Positions 7,999-14,348 of a stretch of 21,805 nucleotides of DNA are shown one piece after another. Made by a program: the position numbers and the translations under genes. A model generated the notes under the pieces. That model saw only the letters and a program-made list of their open reading frames with translations. It was not told where the DNA came from and made no database searches. The stretch comes from a virus. The first letter of the stretch is position 1, and every line of letters starts with the position of its first letter. The stretch is from positions 1-21,805 of the IMG/VR virus record IMGVR_UViG_3300006080_000092; one strand, given 5' to 3'.

Positions 7999-8076
7999 GG
8001 GCCTATAGCATAGCGGTTCCAATGCAACCGACTCATAATCGGTTGACCCTTGGTTCGAATCCAAGTAGGCCCACCA
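7999..8076 (+). tRNA. tRNA with anticodon CAT (probably tRNA-Ile2 reading AUA)
   Basis: A complete cloverleaf: acceptor GGGCCTA (7999-8005) with TAGGCCC (8066-8072), D-stem GCAT/ATGC, anticodon stem ACCGA/TCGGT around the loop CTCATAA (anticodon 8034-8036), T-stem CTTGG/CCAAG with loop TTCGAAT, and an encoded CCA end at 8074-8076. It is not an initiator, since it lacks the three G-C pairs below the anticodon and has a paired first position. The arm GACTCATAATCG followed by TTG resembles E. coli tRNA-Ile2, whose C34 is changed to lysidine by TilS to read AUA. Elongator Met is the alternative. It stands alone between two protein genes. Confidence 0.95.
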
Positions 8077-8102
8077 AATTACTTTATATTATGGAGAAAT
8101 AA

Positions 8103-8351
8103 ATGACATTAACATCTCAAGAAAAGAAAGACGTATTACGTGTAATCAAAGATTGTTCCGACTCATTGACCAGAATGGATGGTGAACGTACGTTCATTAA
8201 AGAATCTATTATGGGATTAAATGATAAGCATGGCCTTGATAAGAAACATCTTCGTAAGGTAGTAAGCATTTACTATAAGCAAAATCTGGCTGAAGTTACA
8301 GCAGGTAATAACGATGTGGAAGATCTATATGAAACAATTACTGCATCATAA
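8103..8351 (+). CDS. dsbA: DsbA-like double-strand DNA-binding protein (late transcription)
   Basis: An 82-residue protein that aligns along its length with T4 DsbA, a small dsDNA-binding protein linked to late promoters (unrelated to the disulfide oxidoreductase DsbA). Shared features are the IKDCSDSLTRMDGE helix (T4 IKEASDHKLKISGY), the KHGLDKKHLRKVVSIYYKQN segment (T4 ELGVDGKMFNRLLALYHKDN) and the ending DVEDLYETI (T4 EVVELYDTV). A TATGGAG ribosome site precedes the ATG. In T4 the gene lies near genes 33 and 59; here it lies between the clamp and the clamp loader. The match is by eye and not by a scored alignment. Confidence 0.8.
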   Translation: MTLTSQEKKDVLRVIKDCSDSLTRMDGERTFIKESIMGLNDKHGLDKKHLRKVVSIYYKQNLAEVTAGNNDVEDLYETITAS

Positions 8352-8373
8352 CAATATGTTTTAAGCTTGAAAT

Positions 8374-8390
8374 ACCCGTGACATCCGGGT
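8374..8390 (+). promoter_or_regulatory. inverted repeat overlapping the gene 44 promoter -35
   Basis: ACCCG (8374-8378) and CGGGT (8386-8390) form a perfect five-base inverted repeat around TGACATC. It covers the GTGACA -35 box at 8378-8383. It may be an operator for a regulator, or the remains of a terminator for the dsbA transcript; there is no T-run. Confidence 0.4.
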
Positions 8391-8406
8391 TAATATGATG
8401 TATAAT
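8378..8406 (+). promoter_or_regulatory. sigma70-like promoter for the clamp loader genes
   Basis: GTGACA (8378-8383), 17 bases, TATAAT (8401-8406) continuing ATAA. The same GTGACA hexamer with the same spacing occurs in the internal promoter at 14275. Confidence 0.8.
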
Positions 8407-8431
8407 ATAAATTTTATTATGGAGAAAGTGA

Positions 8432-9367
8432 ATGAATAGAGATGAGTTCTTGTGGGTTGAGAAGTATAGACCAGCTACGGTCGACGAATGTATTTTACCT
8501 AAATCGTTAAAGGATACGTTTAAACAGATTGTAGATACTGGTGAATTACCTAATATGATGTTTACAGGTACTGCAGGTGTAGGAAAGACTACAGTTGCAC
8601 GTGCCTTATGTAACGAACTCAATCTTGATTATATCATTGTTAATGGATCCGAAGATGGAAACATTGACACACTCCGTGGTAAGATTAAACAGTTTGCTTC
8701 GACTGTTTCACTCCAGGGTGGTTATAAGGTAGTCATATTAGATGAGGCCGACTATCTAAACCCCCAATCTACACAACCAGCTCTTCGTGGCTTTATCGAA
8801 GAGTTCTCAAACAATTGTAGGTTTATCTTAACTTGCAATTTCAAAAACCGTATCATTGAACCATTACACTCTAGATGTTCTGTGTATGAATTCAATGCAG
8901 GTAATAAGGCTGTGATGGCTGGTGAGTTTATGGCTAGACTATCTGATATATTACAAGCAGAGAATGTAACAGCCGAAGCACCAGTTATAGCAGAACTCAT
9001 TATGAAATACCTACCAGATTGGCGTCGTGTTATTAACGAGTGTCAACGATATGGTATAGGTGGTACAATTGACTCTGGTATTCTAGTCTCCTTATCAGAG
9101 TCCTCTATTAAAGGCCTTATGGCAGATCTTAAGAAAAAGAACTTTAAGGGTATGCGTAAGTGGGTAACAGATAATATTGATATGGAACCTTCAGTTCTAT
9201 TCCGAATGGTATATGACAATATGATGGATTATGTAGATGTAGGTTACGTACCTCAATTGGTTATCACCCTCGCAGAGTATCAATATAAGAATGCATTTGT
9301 AGCTGATCATGAATTGAACACCGTTGCCTGTCTTACTGAGATCATGGCCCAAGGTAAGTTTAAGTGA
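8432..9367 (+). CDS. 44: gp44-type clamp loader large subunit (AAA+)
   Basis: The ATPase subunit of the sliding clamp loader, which with gp62 opens and places gp45 on primer-template DNA. The start LWVEKYRPATVDECILP is typical of gp44/RFC small subunits. Walker A is GTAGVGKTT at about 47-55, Walker B VVILDEADYL near 100, sensor 1 ILTCNFKNRI, and the SRC arginine-finger motif follows. The length is 311 residues (T4 gp44, 319). GGAG at 8421-8424 serves the ATG. The stop overlaps the GTG start of gene 62 (GTGA), as expected for subunits made in fixed ratio. Confidence 0.96.
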   Translation: MNRDEFLWVEKYRPATVDECILPKSLKDTFKQIVDTGELPNMMFTGTAGVGKTTVARALCNELNLDYIIVNGSEDGNIDTLRGKIKQFASTVSLQGGYKVVILDEADYLNPQSTQPALRGFIEEFSNNCRFILTCNFKNRIIEPLHSRCSVYEFNAGNKAVMAGEFMARLSDILQAENVTAEAPVIAELIMKYLPDWRRVINECQRYGIGGTIDSGILVSLSESSIKGLMADLKKKNFKGMRKWVTDNIDMEPSVLFRMVYDNMMDYVDVGYVPQLVITLAEYQYKNAFVADHELNTVACLTEIMAQGKFK

Positions 9368-9801
9368 CACCTAAAGAATCTTTAAATCGTGGTAAGACTG
9401 ATCTATCTACCAATCCGTTCTCATACTTGAATGCTATCAACAATAACGATTGGTATCATTTCAAGGATGTAACTATATTGAATAAAGATTATCCAGCTTT
9501 TATGATCAATCGTGGTTTATCATACTTCCCCGATACTGTCTTATATGCTAACGAGATGAATATCCACCACCAGATCGATAGTAGACTCCAATTCGATTTT
9601 CTTATAAATATTATTCGTAAGAGGAAAAGGTTCTCGAAGTGGAATAAGACTACAGAGTCTTCTGATATAGAAGCTCTAAAAGCCTATTATGGCTATAGTA
9701 ATGAGAAAGCTCGTAATGTTTTACCTCTTTTAAATATGAATGAATTGAATATTATAAAGGAAAAGGTAAATCATGGTGGATTATCAAGACGAGCTCGTTG
9801 A
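9364..9801 (+). CDS. 62: gp62-type clamp loader small subunit
   Basis: The non-ATPase subunit of the clamp loader. It starts with GTG overlapping the gene 44 stop, so it is translationally coupled. Similarity to T4 gp62 is weak but position-specific: FMINRGLSYFPDTVLYANEMN corresponds to T4 [21 protein letters not shown], and RKRKRFSKWNK to PRGKRYGKWAK. At 145 residues it is shorter than T4 gp62 (187), lacking part of the C-terminus. It overlaps regA by 29 bases. Confidence 0.85.
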   Translation: MTPKESLNRGKTDLSTNPFSYLNAINNNDWYHFKDVTILNKDYPAFMINRGLSYFPDTVLYANEMNIHHQIDSRLQFDFLINIIRKRKRFSKWNKTTESSDIEALKAYYGYSNEKARNVLPLLNMNELNIIKEKVNHGGLSRRAR

Positions 9802-10183
9802 CTGGAGCCCGGAGATTATGTTAGAAGTCACATTAGCACAACCCGACGATTTTTTAAAGATCAGGGAAACCCTAACAAGAATGGGTGTTGCAAGCAAGAG
9901 AGATTCAAAGTTATATCAGTCTTGTCATATACTGCACAAGCAAGGAAGATACTTTATCACGCACTTTAAAGAACTGTTCTTATTAGATGGTAAGCCGTCT
10001 AACTTAACAGAGAATGATGTTGGCCGTAGGAATACAATTGTACAATTGTTATCTGATTGGGGGTTACTAGAAGTAGTATTACCTATTCAAGACACTGCAC
10101 CATTAAGTCAGATTAAGATCATATCACACAAGGAAAAACATAATTGGGAGTTATGCCCAAAGTATAATATAGGCACCAAATAG
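9773..10183 (+). CDS. regA: RegA translational repressor
   Basis: RegA binds the start regions of early phage mRNAs and blocks ribosome entry, including those for clamp and loader genes in T4. The match is strong: FLKIRETLTRMGVA, LYQSCHILHKQGRYFITHFKE and KHNWELCPKYNIG correspond to T4 segments with the same spacing. T4 RegA starts MIEITL, which matches residue 16 here (MLEVTL). The ATG at 9773 has the better ribosome site (AAAGGAAAAGG, 9757-9767), giving 136 residues with a 15-residue acidic extension; ATG 9818 would give the T4-sized form. The gene starts inside gene 62. Confidence 0.93.
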   Translation: MVDYQDELVDWSPEIMLEVTLAQPDDFLKIRETLTRMGVASKRDSKLYQSCHILHKQGRYFITHFKELFLLDGKPSNLTENDVGRRNTIVQLLSDWGLLEVVLPIQDTAPLSQIKIISHKEKHNWELCPKYNIGTK

Positions 10184-10185
10184 GG

Positions 10186-10214
10186 TTGCTTTTTGATTGA
10201 AATTGAGTTATAAT
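10186..10214 (+). promoter_or_regulatory. sigma70-like promoter opening the 7-deazaguanine island
   Basis: TTGCTT (10186-10191), 17 bases, TATAAT (10209-10214) extended to TATAATATAATA. The leader contains ATAACAATTA, a form of the conserved leader motif. Confidence 0.8.
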
Positions 10215-10252
10215 ATAATATTATAACAATTAAAACTATAGGATGATATATA

Positions 10253-11116
10253 ATGGCTAAGATTAGATATTCTGAATACTTTTACTCAGTACAGGGTGAA
10301 GGTAAATGGGTAGGCACTCCAAGTGTCTTTTTAAGAACATTCGGTTGTAATCTCGAGTGTAATGGATTTGGGCAGCCTAGGGATAATCATATGCCCGTTG
10401 AGGATATGCCTTATATGCAAATCGATGTTGATAACTACTCTTCAGTAGAAGAGTTGCCAGTTGTTGATATTGGTTGTGACTCTTCAGCTTCTTGGAGTAA
10501 GAAGTATAAGAAGTTAAGTCCATTCGCAGATACATATGACTTGGCAATGGAACTGGATGGATTACTTCCTGGTTCAACCACATTCAAAGATCATGTACAC
10601 TTAGTCATTACTGGTGGCGAACCTATGTTGGGTTGGCAAAAAGCATACGTTGAAATGTTACAGTATCCCCAATTCGATAACCTAACACATATTACATTTG
10701 AGACTAATGGGTCTAAGATGGTACAACCTGTATTAATTGATTACTTCAATAGTATCAATGATATGAAAACTGAAGTAACTTGGATGGTATCGCCTAAGTT
10801 AACATTGACAGGAGAGGATCAAGCAGTAACTATTCAGCCTGATGTTCTATTAGCAATGAATAAAGTTATGAACTCTTATATTAACTTGAAGTTTGTTATT
10901 AGAGACGAAGAAGATATCGTCGAAGTTCAGAATGCAGTACAAGCATATGAAGACGCTGGAGTGTATATTGAATCAGTATTCTTAATGCCTGAAGGTGCTA
11001 CTATTGAAGGTCAAATGTTAACCGAGAAGAACGTAGCCGATCTCTGTATGGAGTATGGATATAAGTTCTCCCCTAGATTACATATTAACTTATTTGGCAA
11101 TAGCTGGGGTACATAA
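10253..11116 (+). CDS. queE: QueE, 7-carboxy-7-deazaguanine synthase (radical SAM) with displaced third cysteine
   Basis: Converts 6-carboxytetrahydropterin to 7-carboxy-7-deazaguanine (CDG) on the way to preQ0. The N-terminus EYFYSVQGEGKWVGTPSVFLRT is typical QueE, and ITGGEPMLGW is the SAM-binding GGEP motif. The cluster motif is unusual. Cys32 and Cys36 have the normal CX3C spacing, but CX2C is absent (CNGF). The third cysteine is probably Cys75 in GCDSSASW, which corresponds to WCDTKHTW in E. coli QueE. This implies an insertion of about 36 residues (40-73) between the second and third ligands. Length 287 (E. coli 223) fits an inserted form. It overlaps the next gene by one base. Confidence 0.9.
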   Translation: MAKIRYSEYFYSVQGEGKWVGTPSVFLRTFGCNLECNGFGQPRDNHMPVEDMPYMQIDVDNYSSVEELPVVDIGCDSSASWSKKYKKLSPFADTYDLAMELDGLLPGSTTFKDHVHLVITGGEPMLGWQKAYVEMLQYPQFDNLTHITFETNGSKMVQPVLIDYFNSINDMKTEVTWMVSPKLTLTGEDQAVTIQPDVLLAMNKVMNSYINLKFVIRDEEDIVEVQNAVQAYEDAGVYIESVFLMPEGATIEGQMLTEKNVADLCMEYGYKFSPRLHINLFGNSWGT

Positions 11117-11583
11117 TGACTAATTATACATATGATGAATACTTAAGAGATATCCTAGCAATTGAAGATAGATTATTAACCTTGATATCTAGAGGTCATA
11201 AAATTCACTTAATTGGTATATATAGAGGATCACTACCAATGGCTGTTCACTTATCTAATATCTTACCAGCTGAGATGTCTATTATTAAGTTTCAGACCAG
11301 AGATGGTGATGATAAAGTTCCTGAATGGGTATTGGATAATACCAAATTAGGTGATACCTTAATTATATTAGATGATATATATGACTCTGGTAAGACTATG
11401 AAAGTGATTGATAGTTTCTTGAGGGATGATAAACCAGAGTCATACATTGAGAGCCATGTACTGATAGGGTCTGAGAAGGCTGAAGCAGATGGAGTTTTTT
11501 ATTATACTGAACACAACAAAGAATGGATTGTGTTCCCATGGGAGATAGATTATGTTAGTGAAGTCAACGAAAGCGTGGCATAA
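11116..11583 (+). CDS. phosphoribosyltransferase
   Basis: A type I phosphoribosyltransferase, 155 residues. The PRPP-binding signature LIILDDIYDSGKT lies near residues 87-99, and IGIYRGSLPMAVHLSN (about 34-49) is the PPi-loop region. The family attaches purine or other bases to PRPP. Lying between queE and queD and sharing overlapping stop/start codons with both, it may act on a deazapurine base or feed guanine nucleotides to FolE; neither is shown by sequence. The ATG overlaps the queE stop (TAATG). Confidence 0.85.
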   Translation: MTNYTYDEYLRDILAIEDRLLTLISRGHKIHLIGIYRGSLPMAVHLSNILPAEMSIIKFQTRDGDDKVPEWVLDNTKLGDTLIILDDIYDSGKTMKVIDSFLRDDKPESYIESHVLIGSEKAEADGVFYYTEHNKEWIVFPWEIDYVSEVNESVA

Positions 11584-12106
11584 GTTACCATGCGGGCATG
11601 CCCAATGGTTTGATGAAGAGTCAGATGGAAGTGCAGGTGCTTGTTCAGCTGTACATGGATATGATAGAAGTATTAAGATGACATTCGTTGGCGAAGTAGA
11701 TGAGATGGGTTGGATCGTACCCTTTGGAGAGTTAAAGAGTGTTAAGAAGTTCTTAGAATATTACTTTGATCACACAACAGTTATTCCAGCAAACGATCCG
11801 AGGTTAGGTGCATTTCATGAAGTTAATGAAATGACAGAACCTCCAATGTTTAAATTAAGAGTTTTACCATATGGTGTATCTATGGAGATGAGTTCAAGAT
11901 TTATTTGGGAACAAGTAAATCCTTTCATCTTCGCAGTCACCGATGGTAGATGTTATGTTGAGAAAGTAGAATCTATTGAACATGATTCTAACTCAGCATA
12001 TGTAGAAGTAAGTAAAGAAGAAGCGGAGACGCAGGCTTTGATGACAAAAAACGAATTCCTAATCATGAAACCAGAATGGGAATGGCAACCACCAAAGGAG
12101 AAATAA
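11552..12106 (+). CDS. queD: QueD, 6-carboxytetrahydropterin synthase
   Basis: Converts dihydroneopterin triphosphate, the FolE product, to 6-carboxytetrahydropterin. Recognisable segments are AWHKLPCGH (zinc His10), CSAVHGYDRS (catalytic Cys31, His35), GEVDEMGWIVPFGELK, FDH (Asp73, His74) and a late EKVES that holds the conserved Glu140. In E. coli the second motif is CxxxHGH with both His binding zinc; here the second His is Tyr37. At 184 residues it is longer than E. coli QueD (121), with insertions after residue 17 and around 80-105. It begins 32 bases inside the previous gene, with GGGAG before its ATG. The fold call is firm; zinc coordination is in question. Confidence 0.88.
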   Translation: MLVKSTKAWHKLPCGHAQWFDEESDGSAGACSAVHGYDRSIKMTFVGEVDEMGWIVPFGELKSVKKFLEYYFDHTTVIPANDPRLGAFHEVNEMTEPPMFKLRVLPYGVSMEMSSRFIWEQVNPFIFAVTDGRCYVEKVESIEHDSNSAYVEVSKEEAETQALMTKNEFLIMKPEWEWQPPKEK

Positions 12107-12783
12107 TGCACGACAAGGCAAAACAAAACGAACAACTAGGTAGAGAAGTAAATGAATACTTAGTTAAGATGGGTGTGCAAACACCAATGACTGATCAAGT
12201 AGAGGTAGATAATGCTGTTAAATTACTACTAATAGAGGAACAAACAAGAGATATGTTATTAACTCTAGGATTGGATTTAACAGATGATTCATTAATTGAT
12301 ACACCGAAGCGAGTAGCTAAGATGTATGTTAATGAGATCTTCTCGGGACTTAGGGCTGATACATTCCCTAAGTGTACTGCAGTAGACAATAAGATGACTA
12401 GTGGAGATGAGTTTGTATTAGAGAAGAATATTACTTTATTCTCTGACTGCGAACATCACTTACGACCAATCATTGGTAAGTGTCATATTGCATACATCCC
12501 AGGTAAGAAGGTATTAGGTCTATCTAAGATGAATAGATTAGTACATTACTTTGCAAGACGACCTCAGATTCAAGAACGTCTTAATCAACAAATTGCACAT
12601 GCAATGGCTTACATTACGGGATCAGATGATGTTATTGTTATCATCGATGCTGGTCACACTTGTGTGAGTCAACGCGGTGTCATGGATACCAATTCGACCA
12701 CAGCTACTCTCACCGCATTAGGTAAGTTTGGTGAACCGGATTCACCATTGAGACGAGAGGTATTGGCAGCAGCTAATAGCTAA
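12106..12783 (+). CDS. folE: FolE, GTP cyclohydrolase I
   Basis: Catalyses the first step, GTP to dihydroneopterin triphosphate. The zinc ligands Cys115 and His118 lie in SDCEHHL and Cys186 lies in GHTCVSQRG. GLSKMNRLVHYFARRPQIQERL and the STTATLTALG ending are typical of type IA enzymes. The start at 12106 is chosen because AAAGGAG (about 12093-12099) precedes it and the ATG shares a base with the queD stop; an in-frame ATG at 12076 lies inside queD without a ribosome site. Length 225 (E. coli 222). No catalytic residue is missing. It is followed by a terminator. Confidence 0.96.
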   Translation: MHDKAKQNEQLGREVNEYLVKMGVQTPMTDQVEVDNAVKLLLIEEQTRDMLLTLGLDLTDDSLIDTPKRVAKMYVNEIFSGLRADTFPKCTAVDNKMTSGDEFVLEKNITLFSDCEHHLRPIIGKCHIAYIPGKKVLGLSKMNRLVHYFARRPQIQERLNQQIAHAMAYITGSDDVIVIIDAGHTCVSQRGVMDTNSTTATLTALGKFGEPDSPLRREVLAAANS

Positions 12784-12806
12784 ACACTTACAATAATGAT
12801 GTACAT

Positions 12807-12832
12807 AAAAGCAACTTTCGGGTTGCTTTTTT
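12807..12832 (+). terminator. intrinsic terminator after folE, overlapping the next promoter
   Basis: AAAAGCAAC (12807-12815), loop TTTCGG, GTTGCTTTT (12822-12830), then TT: a nine-pair stem that ends in a T-run. The loop is a UUCG tetraloop type. The TTGCTT at 12823-12828 in the 3' arm is also the -35 of the promoter below. Confidence 0.85.
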
Positions 12833-12851
12833 GCTCTAATTATAGTATAAT
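12823..12851 (+). promoter_or_regulatory. sigma70-like promoter for the unknown-GIY-DpdA genes
   Basis: TTGCTT (12823-12828), 17 bases, TATAAT (12846-12851) extended to TATAATATATA. The leader holds ATAAACAATAAAG and then a GAAGGAG ribosome site. The -35 lies inside the terminator stem of the previous operon. Confidence 0.8.
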
Positions 12852-12887
12852 ATATACATATAAACAATAAAGCGAAGGAGCTAACAA

Positions 12888-13139
12888 ATGAAAAACAACT
12901 TAAACAACTTAACAACTCAAATTCAAATCGTAAACAGCCAATATACTTTACCAGCTTGTTTACACTCAGTAATCACTTTATTCAATGAGTCTAAATTAGG
13001 CACTACTCGTAAAAGAGGTAAAGAGTTCTCACCATTAGATCAAGCTATCAATACAGCTGAGTCTATCAGTAACATCAACAAACTTAAGCAATTTGCATTT
13101 AACACTGTAATGAAAGGCGAAGGCCTGGGTGTTCTATAA
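12888..13139 (+). CDS. unknown 83-residue protein
   Basis: I do not recognise this protein. It is 83 residues, N/Q/T-rich at the N-terminus (KNNLNNLTTQIQIVNSQ), with a single Cys in LPACLHS, a basic patch TTRKRGKEF and helical C-terminal half. It has a strong ribosome site (GAAGGAG) and its own promoter at 12823, so it is probably made in quantity. Its stop overlaps the ATG of the GIY-YIG-like gene (TAATG). No membrane span or signal peptide. Confidence 0.7.
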   Translation: MKNNLNNLTTQIQIVNSQYTLPACLHSVITLFNESKLGTTRKRGKEFSPLDQAINTAESISNINKLKQFAFNTVMKGEGLGVL

Positions 13140-13546
13140 TGTATGCAGTTTATGTATTAAGACTGCAACGTGAATTTGCAGATAACAATACCTATGATGT
13201 TTTAAAAGTAGGTATTACTAAAGACTTAGATACACGTATCAACTATAAGGGTTTAGATGAGAAGTGGCCCATATGGAAAGTATGGAGCGACGTTGATATC
13301 TTACATTGTACTGATTATGCATACGATGAAGATACAGCCCTTAAGGTAGAGAAATCTATTATGGATACTATATCTATTAAAAATAATTCATATCACGCAG
13401 ACACAGGTGAACCTAGATTTCATAACTTTAGTGAAACACATATGATATCAGGTATAACCGAGATGCGTAGGTATTATCAAGAGGATGCAGATAAAGCTGT
13501 ATCCGATTTAATTAAACTGGAGGCATATCTTGAAAACGTATCATGA
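13139..13546 (+). CDS. GIY-YIG-like domain protein
   Basis: A 135-residue protein. YAVYVLRL (residues 2-9) stands for the GIY strand, KVGITKDLDTR (23-33) for the YIG strand and catalytic arginine, and Glu71 in KVEKSIM may be the metal-binding acid. This is the T5orf172-like, KVGIT form of the GIY-YIG fold rather than the homing endonuclease form. No zinc finger or DNA-binding tail is visible, so it is not an obvious homing enzyme. It is coupled to the genes on both sides. A role as an endonuclease specific for modified or unmodified DNA next to dpdA is possible but unproven. Confidence 0.65.
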   Translation: MYAVYVLRLQREFADNNTYDVLKVGITKDLDTRINYKGLDEKWPIWKVWSDVDILHCTDYAYDEDTALKVEKSIMDTISIKNNSYHADTGEPRFHNFSETHMISGITEMRRYYQEDADKAVSDLIKLEAYLENVS

Positions 13547-14348
13547 ATCACCACTATCAATATTTAAAGGAGTTCAACAAGTAACTGATGGAGATTATGC
13601 ATTAGTACACTTATTCGAAACTAACCCCGCATACTTCCAGACATTCAAAGATGCAGTTAATAGTGGTAGAGAAGTTATCTTAGATAACTCTTTATTTGAA
13701 TTAGGAGAGAGCTTTGATCCTGATCGGTATGCATATTGGATTGAGGAGTTATTACCTACATGGTATATCATTCCAGATACACTGGGTGATGGTCCAGATA
13801 CTATTAGAAAGTTTGATGAGTGGATGGGTAAGCATGCCGATTCATTACCTGGTAAGACTATAGCCGTGGCTCAAGGCAAGAACATGCAGGAGCTTATTGA
13901 ATGCTATACTGCATTAGTAGAGAACGTAGACATGATTGCAATATCATTCGGTAATGAATGGTTTATTGATAATCATCCTATACTTGAATTTAATAGTTTA
14001 AAGACTACTAAGTATCATTCATATATGTGTGGACGTATAGCCTTAATAGATCATATGGTTAAGTATAACATTATTGATGAAAATACACCACATCACTTAC
14101 TTGGATGTGGATTGCCACAAGAGTTTAAATCATATCATAATTATGATTTTATAAAATCAGTAGATACATCTAATCCTGTAGTGCATGGTATGAAGGGTAT
14201 TAGATATACTGAGAGTGGATTAGAAACTAAAGAGTCAGTGTTACTATGTGACTTAATGGATGCTGCAATTGCCGGTGACAAGTTGGATGATATCATGTAT
14301 AATATACTTATGTTTAGAAAATTTTGCAATGGAGGTGAATTAAAATGA
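13530..14348 (+). CDS. dpdA: DpdA-type 7-deazaguanine DNA transglycosylase
   Basis: A TGT-fold enzyme that swaps guanine in DNA for a 7-deazaguanine base. Phage DpdA hallmarks are VILDNSLFELG (about 49-59), YIIPDTLGDGPDTI (79-92) with Asp83, IAVAQGKN (111-118), LLGCGLPQEF (190-199) and SVDTSNP (210-216). I cannot decide by eye which Asp is the nucleophile. The start is a TTG at 13530, supported by GGAGG at 13519-13523 with ideal spacing and no nearby ATG; it overlaps the previous gene by 17 bases. At 272 residues it is a compact phage form. FolE, QueD, QueE and QueC nearby supply its substrate, which makes the assignment strong. Confidence 0.9.
   Translation: MKTYHESPLSIFKGVQQVTDGDYALVHLFETNPAYFQTFKDAVNSGREVILDNSLFELGESFDPDRYAYWIEELLPTWYIIPDTLGDGPDTIRKFDEWMGKHADSLPGKTIAVAQGKNMQELIECYTALVENVDMIAISFGNEWFIDNHPILEFNSLKTTKYHSYMCGRIALIDHMVKYNIIDENTPHHLLGCGLPQEFKSYHNYDFIKSVDTSNPVVHGMKGIRYTESGLETKESVLLCDLMDAAIAGDKLDDIMYNILMFRKFCNGGELK
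14275..14303 (+). promoter_or_regulatory. internal sigma70-like promoter within the end of dpdA
   Basis: GTGACA (14275-14280), 17 bases, TATAAT (14298-14303) extended to TATAATATA. The -35 hexamer, spacing and extension equal those of the gene 44 promoter at 8378. Transcription would begin near 14310, about 35 bases before the Dcd-fold gene, and could serve dcd-like, amidotransferase, queC and sbmA-like genes. Confidence 0.65.

Noticed and set aside
7999-8076. Initiator tRNA-fMet
   Set aside because: The three G-C pairs of the initiator anticodon stem are missing and the first acceptor pair is a normal G-C.
10163-10168. TATAATATA at the end of regA as another promoter
   Set aside because: The bases 17 upstream read ATAATT and no -35 is seen at 16 or 18 bases either; the real promoter is the one at 10186.
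13139-13546. GIY-YIG homing endonuclease or intron remnant
   Set aside because: No DNA-binding tail, no interrupted neighbouring gene and tight translational coupling on both sides.
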